A stretch of 64,000 nt of DNA. Source: Schizochytrium sp. TIO01. Taxonomy: Eukaryota; Sar; Bigyra; Thraustochytrida; Thraustochytriidae. How positions within the stretch are numbered: position 1 is the first letter of the stretch; every line of letters starts with the position of its first letter. Below are positions 13,724 through 23,531 of this stretch, piece by piece. Position numbers and translations under genes: made by a program. The stretch lies in contig SMSO01000032.1 in NCBI GenBank assembly GCA_004764695.1, positions 5,021,483 through 5,085,482 on the forward strand, read 5' to 3'. The notes under the pieces are model-generated. The model worked only from the letters and a program-made list of their open reading frames with translations. It made no database searches and had not been told where the DNA came from.

Positions 13724-15595
13724 ATGGACGCAGCATGGTTGAAGCAGAATGTGGGAGACGTCCTAACAGCGGCAATGGCAGACTGCGCTAGAAAGCAACC
13801 TGAAGATCCGATCTCGTTTCTTGGCAAGCACCTTCTCAACTATGTCGAGGCAGCTGAAAGACAGCAGAGGGAGGCTGGGCGTGCGGAAGATGGAGCAGAG
13901 CTTGCTAAGAATGAAGAGCAGATCTTGAGCATGCAACGAGCCGAGGATGAGGCTGAAGCATATTCTGCTGCAGCTATTCCTATTGCCATTGCAAAGGCTA
14001 TGAGTGAACTTACAGCTGCAAGAGAAATTGAGTTTGTTGAAGAAATGCACGGCAAAGACTCCTTCTTAAGTGTTGCAGATGAGCTAGAGGCAATGACCAT
14101 GCTAAAGTTCGAAAAGGCGCTCGATTATCTTCGATTCAATGCTAACGTCGAGTCTGCTTACCTTGCCAAACTTACACCGGAGGGTAACCTGGAGTTTGTT
14201 TCTTCTACAAATCCAAGAATTAAAGGGCAGGTTCTCAAGGATATCGTCGATGAGGAAGGTAAATCTACAGTCCTCCCTTTTGCTGTACTTGTCCCTGACC
14301 CCGTTGCCGAGGGAGAAGAAGGAGAGGAGAATCCTGCAGACTCCCCTGACGATCCTGATGCACCTGAATCATCTGAGAAGGGACCTGAGAGCGAGGAACC
14401 CAAAGAAATCAAGCTTCCTAGGTTTATTCATGTTCCCAACATGTTACGAAATGACCAAGTTCCCTTCCTTGGCCGCATCCCTACGTTGGGCTCCTTTGCG
14501 GCCATTCATGTCCCCTTTAGAAGCTCCATGCACAAAGAGGCCATCCCTGAAGACGGCGGCCTAATTGTACCTGAGGCTGCTGCTCCATCAGGAGGCGAAG
14601 ACGCTGATGAAGAGAAAGCTACTAATGAGGGAGATGCCGAAGATGAAGAAGGTACTGCTGCATCCGAAGCTGCTGGCGAGGGCGGTGCTGAGGGTGAAGA
14701 ATTGACCCCACCTCCAACTCCACGCAAGGAATGGCGTGCCAACACCAAGGATGCAGCTTACATTTTGTGCATTGATACCCTCGGTTCCTCCCGATTCGTT
14801 GAGGGAATTCCGCAGGAGAACATTGACTTGGCCCGCAAAATGGCCTACCATCTGGGCGAAATGCTATCCACCATTGAAAACAGTAGCTACCAGGCTGAGA
14901 TGCTGCATCGTGACGCACTAGCGCAAATGAATGAGGCCAACAAGCAGCTTGTCACCGAGCACCTTGCCTCCGCGGAGCAAGAAATTCAGGAAACTCTGGA
15001 CAAGATGAGAGCTGAGGCTAGCCCAGATCCAGTTGCAGAGGGAGAGGGCGAGCCTGCAGCGACTACCGAGCCTATGCTTGAAGAGGAACTCGCGTATAAG
15101 GAATCTTTGTCAAAACTACAAGTTATTCAGAAGACCTTAGCGATTACATCATGGTGGAAGGATAACGTTCGTGCGTATGTTAAGCTTTGCATTGAGCCTG
15201 AAGAACACGTACAGAAAGCTCTTCATGTATTTATGCGAGTCTTCGTTTCTCCATACCGTGCCTCAGCTAGCACGGATGTTTCATGGCATAAACTTAAAAA
15301 GGAGGAGCACGCTGCTTGGTTTAGTATTGTAGAGGAATTTGACCCAAGTGAGCCAGGTTCGGAGGCCTGCTGTGGCTTGGATGCTGCCACTTCACTTGCC
15401 CTTCTGGAGGAGGCTAAAGCTCTCACTTTCGAAGAACCTGCTTGGATCCCTGCTGTTGCAAGAATCGCCGTAACAGCTCTTGAAGCGGTTGTTGCTCGCC
15501 AAGCTCACCTAGACAAGCTCTCAGAACTCGAGGCCCAGCGCCTTGCTGCCGAGGCAGAAGCAGCTGCTGCAGCAGAGGCTGAAGAAGATGCATAA
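13724..15595 (+). CDS. DPY30-motif, GAF-like protein, possibly radial-spoke RSP2-like
   Basis: A 623-residue intronless protein. Residues about 4-45 form a DPY30-type dimerisation motif (WLKQNVGDVLTAAM, then DPISFLGKHLLNYV), the helical pair that docks on amphipathic anchors. Residues about 130-200 (LDYLRFNANVESAYLAKL onward) and about 345-400 look like the two halves of a GAF-type fold split by acidic low-complexity inserts (about 190-230 and 283-333). The C-terminal half is helical and ends in an Ala/Glu tail (604-623). DPY30 plus GAF in one protein is the known make-up of the Chlamydomonas radial spoke protein RSP2, so I infer an axonemal role; this is family analogy, not proof. Other DPY30-motif proteins (DYDC1, adenylate-kinase relatives) are alternatives. 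The ATG at 13724 starts the DPY30 motif with only three residues ahead of it, which supports this start. Confidence 0.65.
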   Translation: MDAAWLKQNVGDVLTAAMADCARKQPEDPISFLGKHLLNYVEAAERQQREAGRAEDGAELAKNEEQILSMQRAEDEAEAYSAAAIPIAIAKAMSELTAAREIEFVEEMHGKDSFLSVADELEAMTMLKFEKALDYLRFNANVESAYLAKLTPEGNLEFVSSTNPRIKGQVLKDIVDEEGKSTVLPFAVLVPDPVAEGEEGEENPADSPDDPDAPESSEKGPESEEPKEIKLPRFIHVPNMLRNDQVPFLGRIPTLGSFAAIHVPFRSSMHKEAIPEDGGLIVPEAAAPSGGEDADEEKATNEGDAEDEEGTAASEAAGEGGAEGEELTPPPTPRKEWRANTKDAAYILCIDTLGSSRFVEGIPQENIDLARKMAYHLGEMLSTIENSSYQAEMLHRDALAQMNEANKQLVTEHLASAEQEIQETLDKMRAEASPDPVAEGEGEPAATTEPMLEEELAYKESLSKLQVIQKTLAITSWWKDNVRAYVKLCIEPEEHVQKALHVFMRVFVSPYRASASTDVSWHKLKKEEHAAWFSIVEEFDPSEPGSEACCGLDAATSLALLEEAKALTFEEPAWIPAVARIAVTALEAVVARQAHLDKLSELEAQRLAAEAEAAAAAEAEEDA

Positions 15596-15924
15596 TCAGT
15601 AGTATAAATAGAACTATATTTCTTTAAAACCCCATATGTACAAAGATGCATACATTTGCATACATAACAATCATTTTCTTACAGACTTTTTCGTTAGTCA
15701 TTCATGACTGAAAATGTTGTCCTCCTGTCATACAGTCAGAACAATATTTATGTGCGCTGTCTAGATTTAGCTCAAAATTCGTGCTCTATAAAAGTATTGT
15801 AGAATAAAAAGCAAGATGCATGATAGGTTGATAGGAAGGGAATAGTTCTTTAAAATGTTATGGCAAGGCTTGTCTTCTTAGAATGTCGGAAAAGTACATG
15901 AGGACAGTAAAAGTAAGAAACAGC
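15596..15924. other. Convergent intergenic gap
   Basis: The gap between the stop codons of two convergent genes. It presumably holds both 3' ends. AT-rich, with no other feature seen. Confidence 0.6.
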
Positions 15925-18873
15925 CTAGCTAAGAAAATCAGCAAAAACTGCAGTTGTCAAGGCATGCAGGTCTTTACGATCTTGGTCATCCTTTGTGATA
16001 CGAAGCAAGCGAGCACATGTATCATAAGCTGTAAGTAGATAAGTCTGAATGGACTTGGCACGGAGTTTAGCAGTAGCATCGCTGTTGCTATTTCCCATCG
16101 CTTTGGGTGGGAATGTGGCTAAAACTGATTGAAAAGAATGTTGAAAGCCGAACGCTTCGGCTTCGATAAAAAGTCGGTCATGAAAGAGCTCTCTCGCGGC
16201 GCTGTATCTTAATGAGCGCCGCGTGCGCAATTCCTGTTTGCCTTTTGTTGCGTGATAAACCGCAACCACAGCGCACACATCGTACTCTCGATATCTGCCT
16301 GCTAGCGCAGAGCCCTTCAGCTCACCTGGGCGAACTGAAAGGTCTATGAGATCAAACAGAGGGTTTCCACCTGGTGATGTAATCATTCGTCTTGATGCAC
16401 GTGGCGAGGGCGTGGTTGCAACAGAACTTTCACGCTTTTGATTTTGTGGGGTCTCGGGACTAGAAGCTCCTAAACTTGATTTGCTTCCTCGTCGTACAGG
16501 AGTTGACAAGGATTTGTTCTTGGTGTTGTCTCTGTTTGAGTGACTGCTTGCAGAGCTGCGCCGAGACGCACTCGTGCCCGAGCGATGTGAAGTCGTTTCA
16601 TTGCGTGAAGAGATTGAGGCAGCATCATTACTACTACGATCTCTAATTTGCTGCTGTGCATGCAAAGGGGAGCTACGGCGAGACCCGCTCTTTGGCGCTG
16701 TAAGCTTACGCCGGTTAGCAATTGGAGTTGAGTCACTTGCTCGGCCCGAGACTCGGCGCAACCCAGGAGATAACAGACGATTACCGGTGCTACTGCGCTG
16801 AGGCATTGAATCATCAAGCGGCATTGACATCATTGAGATAGGGCTGGGTAAGCAATGGTCATTGCTAAAGTCAGACGCAGACACAGACTGCATAATACGA
16901 CCTGTGCTGTTGCGCATCATGCGACCCGTACTATTGCGCATGACGACGCACTGGTCAACCCGCATTTGCTGGCTGCCCTGGAAGCTTGCAGAAGACCTCG
17001 CTGAAGAGGAAGTAGAACCTTGCTGCTCGACATGGTGCGCACTGTAGCGACGGATTTCATGAGCTTGCTCCACCCATACAGTTTGCTCCTCCATATGTTG
17101 CATCTGCATATGTTGTTGCTGATGGTGCTGTTGATGTTGCTGCTGCTGCATTGTCTCAGACTTGATCTGCTTGAGAATTTCATCCTTAGCTTCACGAATT
17201 CCGAGCTGGAGTTTACGTTCCCACTCCATTTCTGCAGTTTTGCGCGCAAGATTCGCAGCGTTGCGCGTCGCCTCTTCTTTCTCCTGCTCAAGTTCTTCAG
17301 CAAGGGCAGAGAGTGCTTGACGTTTGTCAAATTCTGCTTGCTTGGATACTCGTTCTACGGCTAGAGTCATTTTTACTTGTGCACTGAGACGGCGATTCTT
17401 TTGCTCTTCTCGAAGACGCGCCTGCCAGTCAGATTCTGCTTCGGCTCGTACACGTTGAATAGCTTCCTTCATTCGATCCTCTTGTTCACGCTCAAGCTCA
17501 GCTTTCGTCTTCCGCTCAGTCTCACGGCGAACCATAGAACAACGCCGCCTCCACTCCTCTTCAGTCTCTTTACGTGCTTGCTCTTTTGCAAGCATGGTGC
17601 TTTGAATGTTTTCTTCTTGAATTCGCGCGATGGTAGCTTTGTCACGGTCAATCTTTGATTTTAGAATAGTAATGGCTTGAACACACTGCTTCACGAAGCT
17701 CGCCATGCCGACTCGCTCTACAGCGGAAGAGCAGGACGACGCAGAACCAGCGGAGGATGAGGAATTAGAGGTTGTCGCGCTGGGAAACTCAGACTTACAA
17801 TCTTCTTGGATAACTTCTAGAGATGAGGATGCCAGAGAACTCTCCAGAACTGATCCATTGGCGCTCATCTGCAGTTCTACGTCATGTTTGATCTCACGTG
17901 CCTTTTGGGACAGCCAAGCAGGTACTTCAGAGCATGCAACAAGGTTGTTAAACGCCTCACGTAGTTTTGGTAAGGTTTCCAGTTGGTAATCCTCGTCGTC
18001 GCGGTCGTGGGAAGACTCAAGTTCTTGATGAAGGAGGTTTAGGACAACTCCGCAGAATGCCACTAGCTCCTTATCTTCAATACGAACTTCGAGAGGTGCA
18101 ACCTCTTCGACAGTTCGTCTATTGTTACCATTTTCATCAGAGCATGCAGCTCTGCTGCTAGGTCGATCCGTGAGTGCTTTCATAGCGCCACGTCGGTTTC
18201 CTTGGACTCTTTCAATAGCGGTCTCACGAAGACCTTCGCTAGCCACAATAAGCTCTTCTTCTTCCTCCTCATCGTCCTCGTCTTCATCGTCGTCTTCATC
18301 ATAGATCTCCTCTACCTTGCACGGACTGCTACTGTTCTTGGCATGGTTGCTCCGCCCAAAGATGTTTTCTGCATCTTCATCATCCTGCATTTCGTTAGCA
18401 TCAAAGAGCTTGCCCAATGGCTTCCTGTTTCTTCCTGCTCTACGTAGTGCAGATCCAGGCGTAGCAGCAGCGTTTCCACCCTTCCTACCGTGTCCAAGTT
18501 GGTTCTGCTTCCGTTTTTCAGAGAAACGGCCACGCACGCGAACAAGCATGCTCGAACGGCGCCCATCCATGATGGAGTCATCCTCGAATGCTTCAATGGA
18601 AACAATGTTGTCCAAAGAGGTAGGAAATCCCGAAAACGACAGCCTTTCACGAAAGTTGCGCATGGATGCACTGTTCTGTGCGGGATTGGGTGAAAACGCG
18701 CTAAAGGCATCCGATTCTCTCGGCGTAAAGCTGGCATCAAGACTTCCTGTCAGGAACGAGGAACTCGAGTTTACATTCGAGTTGCAGTTACCTTGGCCAT
18801 TGTCACTAAAGTTTAAGCTCGACCCAAACTCCTTACTTTCAATTGGTCTCCTGACTTCGTTGCTCACCGGCAT
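15925..18873 (-). CDS. Large coiled-coil protein with C-terminal PX-like domain
   Basis: A 982-residue intronless protein starting at the ATG at 18873; the open frame runs a few codons further upstream but without another ATG. Order of parts: Ser/Asn-rich N-terminus; basic patch with an NRKPLGKLFDANE segment; acidic run of Asp/Glu at about 190-208; long coiled coil at about 405-590 (many Glu, Arg, Lys heptads); a Gln/His-rich stretch at about 575-605; two copies of RNSTGR separated by two residues; Ser/Arg-rich linker; and a C-terminal domain at about 840-975. That domain has the hallmarks of a PX phosphoinositide-binding fold: a Tyr-rich first strand (YREYDVCAVV), RRSLRYS in the place of the RRYSDF motif, the proline loop TFPPK, and a following helix with R..SIQTYLL. 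If right, the protein tethers something to endomembranes. The specific role is unknown. The PX call is by eye and moderate. Confidence 0.6.
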   Translation of the reverse strand: MPVSNEVRRPIESKEFGSSLNFSDNGQGNCNSNVNSSSSFLTGSLDASFTPRESDAFSAFSPNPAQNSASMRNFRERLSFSGFPTSLDNIVSIEAFEDDSIMDGRRSSMLVRVRGRFSEKRKQNQLGHGRKGGNAAATPGSALRRAGRNRKPLGKLFDANEMQDDEDAENIFGRSNHAKNSSSPCKVEEIYDEDDDEDEDDEEEEEELIVASEGLRETAIERVQGNRRGAMKALTDRPSSRAACSDENGNNRRTVEEVAPLEVRIEDKELVAFCGVVLNLLHQELESSHDRDDEDYQLETLPKLREAFNNLVACSEVPAWLSQKAREIKHDVELQMSANGSVLESSLASSSLEVIQEDCKSEFPSATTSNSSSSAGSASSCSSAVERVGMASFVKQCVQAITILKSKIDRDKATIARIQEENIQSTMLAKEQARKETEEEWRRRCSMVRRETERKTKAELEREQEDRMKEAIQRVRAEAESDWQARLREEQKNRRLSAQVKMTLAVERVSKQAEFDKRQALSALAEELEQEKEEATRNAANLARKTAEMEWERKLQLGIREAKDEILKQIKSETMQQQQHQQHHQQQHMQMQHMEEQTVWVEQAHEIRRYSAHHVEQQGSTSSSARSSASFQGSQQMRVDQCVVMRNSTGRMMRNSTGRIMQSVSASDFSNDHCLPSPISMMSMPLDDSMPQRSSTGNRLLSPGLRRVSGRASDSTPIANRRKLTAPKSGSRRSSPLHAQQQIRDRSSNDAASISSRNETTSHRSGTSASRRSSASSHSNRDNTKNKSLSTPVRRGSKSSLGASSPETPQNQKRESSVATTPSPRASRRMITSPGGNPLFDLIDLSVRPGELKGSALAGRYREYDVCAVVAVYHATKGKQELRTRRSLRYSAARELFHDRLFIEAEAFGFQHSFQSVLATFPPKAMGNSNSDATAKLRAKSIQTYLLTAYDTCARLLRITKDDQDRKDLHALTTAVFADFLS

Positions 18874-20565
18874 TTTGTGAACCTCCTTCCGTCGCAACAC
18901 AATACACCCTGGCGCCCAACCTTCTCAAGATAAGACAAACCTCGCCTACCACTGGACCCTAAGCTGTTCTTCGCAACAATCTCCAAGCCTCGCGAGGACC
19001 TCGCTGAGAAGGGCGTCAACAGCGGCGTGAGCTCGGTTGTGAAAACAGTTAGTTAGATAGTTAGTTGGGACGATCGGGTTCTGCTGTTCTGCTCGCGCTT
19101 GGAAGCAAGCAAGCAAGCTGTCTCGCCGAGGTTCCTCGCGCCTTTGGCTTCCCTGAACCGGGCGTTTGCGTGCTTGCCGGCAAGCGAACTGTCCGTAGCG
19201 AAGGCGCCTGAGGTTGGGGGTCTGGGCGTCAACGAGCGAATGCGCTTCGATCATCGATTTCAAAACTCCATTCATTTTAACCATCATCGTTGAGCTTAAC
19301 TATTCATCTCTAATCCAAGATTAGCTAACCATAGCGAATTCATCCTCAACAGAGAAAGATAGAAATGAACAAATGAAAAGATCAATCAGCGCAGGCCTAA
19401 AGTTACCGCTAGCTGGCCACTAGCCAACTCACGTGGCCAACGAAGAATTGTATTTCTTTGAGAGAGATAGAGAATGGGACGAATCCAAACGACCTTCAGT
19501 GAGGCCCTCTTAGAAAACTTCCCCACTTCTCGCTCTGCAAAGACTGCCCTCCACTGGGAAAATCACTTCAGTGTGTTCGCCTCCTAGCGCCACTGGAAAC
19601 TTACTGAGAGGAGAAAACTTTTGTGGTGTAACATGTAATTTCAAAATTTGGGTTTTATATTCAAGCTAAGTGGGGGTACTGAGGGAGATAAGAGGCGCAG
19701 AAAATGCAGAGGAGATGGGAGAGAGTGGGGAACGATGGGGTTCCTGAGAGACTCCTAGGGGAAGTCCCGGTGGCGGTTGCAACCAAAGTTTGGGTACGGA
19801 AAGTGTACCCAAATGTTGATGGCTTCTTCGCCCTCGTGCGGAAACGAGGACCTCATGAAATCTTGGCAGATTGTATCCTCGGAAGACGCAGCCTAAGTAA
19901 ATAAAATCACAACAGGGTCATGTCTTAAGCCATGGTTTGTCACGAAATATGTATGCATTTATGTACGTACCCGTGTATGTATCAATTGACTTGGGTCGAG
20001 ACAATGAATTTGCGAAATACGCACATTCACGTAATGACGGCTATATAATAATCGCATCGTCGATGGAGTGTAAGGCGGTTGGCGTGTCGAGAGACGATGA
20101 GATGCATGGCAAGGAGGTGCTGAGTGCTTCTTTAAATGAAAGGGAGTGAAAGCTATTCATCTCCCTGTCCAAAAGCCCAGAACTTCAGCACAGCCTTTTG
20201 TTCGCTTTCTCGTTTGGTGTGGAAACCTGAAAACCGTTCTTTTCATTCAATTTCTGAACTTAAAGTTTTCTCTTTCTACCTTATACTGTAAGATAGGCTA
20301 AATCAAGAACGTGAGAAAATAAAAAAAATTTGCAATTCCACCGTCTGCTTAATCGATCGTTCACAAGCTCTACGCCCTGCAAGCAAACATAGCCACAAAA
20401 TATCTCAGCGCGGAGCGCGTTCCGCGTGTCTGGTGACATTGGGGCGTGGTGGGGAGGTCTCCCTCGGCTTCTTTTGAAAATTGTCTTTGAAGTTAGTTGT
20501 TCGTGACTGCAAATCCGTTTTCACACTCTTCTTCTCCTTCTTCTGCTTCTTCTTCTCCTTCAACC
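18874..20565. other. Divergent intergenic region
   Basis: Sits between divergent start codons and should hold two promoters. A 66-codon ATG frame at 19704-19904 (+) has no recognisable domain. The sequence 20521-20560 just before the next start is a pyrimidine-rich leader (CTTCTT repeats). Nothing else is supported. Confidence 0.55.
19704..19904 (+). CDS. Possible small ORF, unrecognised
   Basis: An ATG-initiated frame of 66 residues lying in the gap between two divergent genes. The composition is protein-like (RLLGEVPVAVATKVWV, then YPNVDGFFALVRKRG), with no repeats and no stop until TAA, but I recognise no family. It could be a real small gene, a remnant of a larger one, or chance. Confidence 0.2.
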   Translation: MQRRWERVGNDGVPERLLGEVPVAVATKVWVRKVYPNVDGFFALVRKRGPHEILADCILGRRSLSK

Positions 20566-21759
20566 ATGGCGTATCTCGCCTCTGCAGAGCCAGACTCCGC
20601 GCGTGCTCGTGCGCAACGTAGAGCGGACCGTATCCTCGGGAGAGACACAGGCACGCCATTGCGAGCCCCTGTTTTCGAGACCCCTTCGCCAGCCCGTCGT
20701 CTTGGTGACGCCAACGCCTTGAGTACTATGAGCACATCATCTGCTGCCCGATCAGCATCTCGGTCTTCACAATATTCCTCCTCCTCCTCTACTGCTGCCT
20801 CAAGCTCGTCTTCACTACACTCTCATGGACCTGGAAGGTCTTCGCAGGACTTCAGAACGGAGACCTTGCCTTCTGCGAGCAAGCTTCACTCCGGCAAAGG
20901 CGATGGGGAGGAGCTCAAATTCCGCTCCGCACAGAAAGCGATGGACCTCAAAGTCTCTTGTGAAAACCCTGCTGACGCCGAGAACGCCAACACTACTGTG
21001 AACTGTGCGAGTGGAATGGATCACGCGAATGCTGGGGTCTACAAAAATGATATGGCACTTGCGAATGGGCAATCCTTAAAGTCTGGGGAAACTTCAGGCA
21101 AGAGTGGCAATACAGCGAATGCAACAGCGGCGGTACTGGGAGCGCTGGAGTCAGCTTTGTGGAGAGCCGCTGAACAGGAATGTTGGCGAGACCAAGAAGC
21201 TCGTGGCAACAGGTCAGGTGAGGAAGGACTCACACCAAAACATGTGATGGAGGCGAGGCTACAGAGGTTGAGACCGATTCTTGAAGACATGGAGTCTGGA
21301 GAGGTTGGTGTTGCAGATAGCCTTGCTGAAGAACTAGGCAAGCTGGAAAAAATCAACTTGGAGCTATCGTGGGAACGTCTTTGGCAATATTCACAAACCC
21401 GTCGCGTATTGACCTCGTTAATTTCTGCACGAGAAAAACTTGCCAAACAGTGCACTGAACCAGAATTAGCACGTAAGACGGAGTTTCTCGAGACGGCCCG
21501 AGCCAAGTGTGCCGTCATGCAAGCAGAGTGTACGCTTGACACCTATGGCCGTCAGGACCAGCAGGAAGCACTCACGCAGATTGCATGGACACTTGAGATG
21601 ATCAAGGCCGAAATTGACCGCGAGAACAAAGCTATGGAACAGAAACTTGAAGAACTCAAACTCCTCCCGCGAAGTTTGGTTGAGGAGTACGACGACCTTC
21701 AGGCAGCAATAAGTGAGAGACGAGACTATGTTCAGCGTCTCCGGGGTGCTGCAGACTGA
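20566..21759 (+). CDS. Coiled-coil protein, possibly augmin subunit HAUS4-like
   Basis: A 397-residue intronless protein. The start chosen is the ATG at 20566, preceded by CAACC and a pyrimidine-rich leader; the frame is open further upstream but without ATG. The N-terminal half is Ser/Ala-rich and disordered. From about residue 210 the chain is helical, with heptads from about 255 to 395. The segment from LDTYGRQDQQEALTQI to LVEEYDDLQAAISERR resembles the conserved C-terminal block of augmin subunit HAUS4 (a TYT-type motif, a long helix, then a LVxEYxxLxxxIxxxR motif). Augmin recruits gamma-tubulin for branching microtubule nucleation. The resemblance is judged by eye, so a generic coiled-coil protein is the main alternative. 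Confidence 0.4.
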   Translation: MAYLASAEPDSARARAQRRADRILGRDTGTPLRAPVFETPSPARRLGDANALSTMSTSSAARSASRSSQYSSSSSTAASSSSSLHSHGPGRSSQDFRTETLPSASKLHSGKGDGEELKFRSAQKAMDLKVSCENPADAENANTTVNCASGMDHANAGVYKNDMALANGQSLKSGETSGKSGNTANATAAVLGALESALWRAAEQECWRDQEARGNRSGEEGLTPKHVMEARLQRLRPILEDMESGEVGVADSLAEELGKLEKINLELSWERLWQYSQTRRVLTSLISAREKLAKQCTEPELARKTEFLETARAKCAVMQAECTLDTYGRQDQQEALTQIAWTLEMIKAEIDRENKAMEQKLEELKLLPRSLVEEYDDLQAAISERRDYVQRLRGAAD

Positions 21760-22778
21760 GAAAAATTGATAGCACGAGATTACTATCTGACTTCATACTT
21801 GTCAGTAATCGCGTTTCGCGTCTTGTAAATGTTGGCACAATATGGCTCACCTATGCTCATCTGAAGACTGGAATACAACGCGTGAAAGAAAATGAAAGGC
21901 AAACAAATGCATGTGCTGGGGAGCACAAGCTGCTGTCGCTGCCATTGTTATTGTTACAGCCAGTGGGCATTTTTTCGACAAGTCCCACACTTGATGCGCC
22001 TTGAACTTTAACGGCCACTTAACTGATGTGTCTTTAAATTGTTTGGTATAAGCTCTATAAGGAAATGCAATTATATCATTTAGAGTAGTATATTGCAGGA
22101 GAATCTCGAAATGCTTAATTTCGAATATATGCTCATCTAAAGAGAAAGGAAAGTGCATTGGTTTGTCAGACGTTGAGAATTAAAAATTAAAATAGTTGTA
22201 ATTTTAAAGAGCCCCCTTCGATGTGTAGTGATGTGCTATTGCTTAGCGATCCTTATAATATAAGGTATAGTGTACGCCTTCCGCTAAGATTTAAGAGGCC
22301 TCACCATGGTATTTCTTTAGTTTAAAAAAGAAAATGAACAAGATTTGGAAAACAGAAAAAAGTGAAGGATAAGGGTTTTCATGTTAAATATGTGGCCCCG
22401 TTTTACGAAATAAGATGTGCCCTCCTATCAGGGTTTCTATAGAGTAAGTCCCACAGCAGCTGCTAATAAAGGGTGCTGCTCAAACAACTCTTTTTTTGTG
22501 TATTCTCTTCCCTTTTAAAACGAAACGGAAAACTTCTTTGTAGCGTAACTACAATTCTTGGCTCCATGGTGATTCATCAAATCACAACCCTTTTCCTTTG
22601 ATTAGTTCTTACATTGGATGTTTTTGATGCGACGAAAATCCAGGTAGTAGCTACTCATAGAAGAACACTACTTCTCCTATCACGGGCCCTAGTGATGATC
22701 AGGAGTCTTAACTGCTCCGATTGAGCTAGTCTCTTAGTATTGCAGTGTATGTGCATTCAAATGTATATAGGCTACTAT
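21760..22778. other. Convergent intergenic gap
   Basis: Lies between two convergent genes. AT-rich; a 103-codon minus-strand frame at 21847-22158 has an ordinary-looking composition but no recognisable domain and overlaps the presumed 3' end of the upstream gene. No repeat or RNA gene is seen. Confidence 0.5.
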
Positions 22779-23531
22779 TTACCGCCGTCGTTGATCCATC
22801 ACCTGGTCCATATCAGGCGCAAAAAAGGCCGAGAAGCTCTTGCGAGGTGGCTTTTTCTTCTTGCTTTTCTTCGCTTTTGGGTTTTCTGGATCCTTTTCCG
22901 TTGCATCTGGTGTGTTATCATTGTTTTCTACACTGCTTCTCTGCCTCGAGAGACGTAGAAGGGAGCTTCGAAGTCGATTCCCGCTTGAGGTTCGCTGAAG
23001 GTTCGCAAGGCCCTTCTCAATCTTTCTAAGGTGAACAAGAAGCATACCCATATCTTGTAAATCACTTTCTTTGGCTTTGGAAAGCTCCGTCAAAGAAGTG
23101 ATTCCCAAGTGCGTCAATTGCCGCTCAAATTCAGATAAACTGTTCTCCTGAAGAAACTTTTGTAGTGCTGTTCTGTCTGCAAGGCCCTGTCGAAGACGTG
23201 CAATGCGGTCTTCATCTAGTCCGAGGGTCGTGAGATCTTCGTTTTGGAGAAAAGATAAGTCCCGAACAGAGCGGACTCCGAGACTTACAAACTTGGCCTC
23301 AAACTCATCTAATTCGTTGTCTAACAGGAATGATTTGGTATCACTGTCCATACGACGAGCAAGCGCTTGCTGAAGCTTCCGTCTTTCCACAACGGTCATG
23401 CCGGCATCTATAAAGTCCCCTTCCCGGAGATAAGACAAGTCATCGATTGTATGCACCCCTTGAAGCACAAGGCTTTCCTCATATTGACGAAGCCCATGCT
23501 TTTCAAGAAAACTTTGTACCTCGGAATCCAT
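22779..23531 (-). CDS. Triple SAM-like domain protein
   Basis: A 250-residue protein starting at the ATG at 23531; the eight codons ahead of it lack an ATG. It consists of three consecutive modules of about 60 residues (about 1-62, 63-122, 123-180), each with a SAM-like pattern: FLEKHGLRQYEESLVLQGV, then LSYLREGDFIDAGM; FLLDNELDEFEAKFVSLGV, then LSFLQNEDLTTLGL; FLQENSLSEFERQLTHLGI, then LSKAKESDLQDMGM. SAM domains self-associate or bind other SAM domains. The tail (about 185-250) is basic and Ser-rich, with a Lys/Pro patch that could act in nuclear import or membrane binding. No catalytic domain is present, so it is probably a scaffold or adaptor. The three modules are diverged copies, so the triplication is old. 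Confidence 0.75.
   Translation of the reverse strand: MDSEVQSFLEKHGLRQYEESLVLQGVHTIDDLSYLREGDFIDAGMTVVERRKLQQALARRMDSDTKSFLLDNELDEFEAKFVSLGVRSVRDLSFLQNEDLTTLGLDEDRIARLRQGLADRTALQKFLQENSLSEFERQLTHLGITSLTELSKAKESDLQDMGMLLVHLRKIEKGLANLQRTSSGNRLRSSLLRLSRQRSSVENNDNTPDATEKDPENPKAKKSKKKKPPRKSFSAFFAPDMDQVMDQRRR

Noticed and set aside
21847-22158. A 103-codon minus-strand frame
   Set aside because: No recognisable domain, and it lies in the presumed 3' flank of a convergent gene pair.
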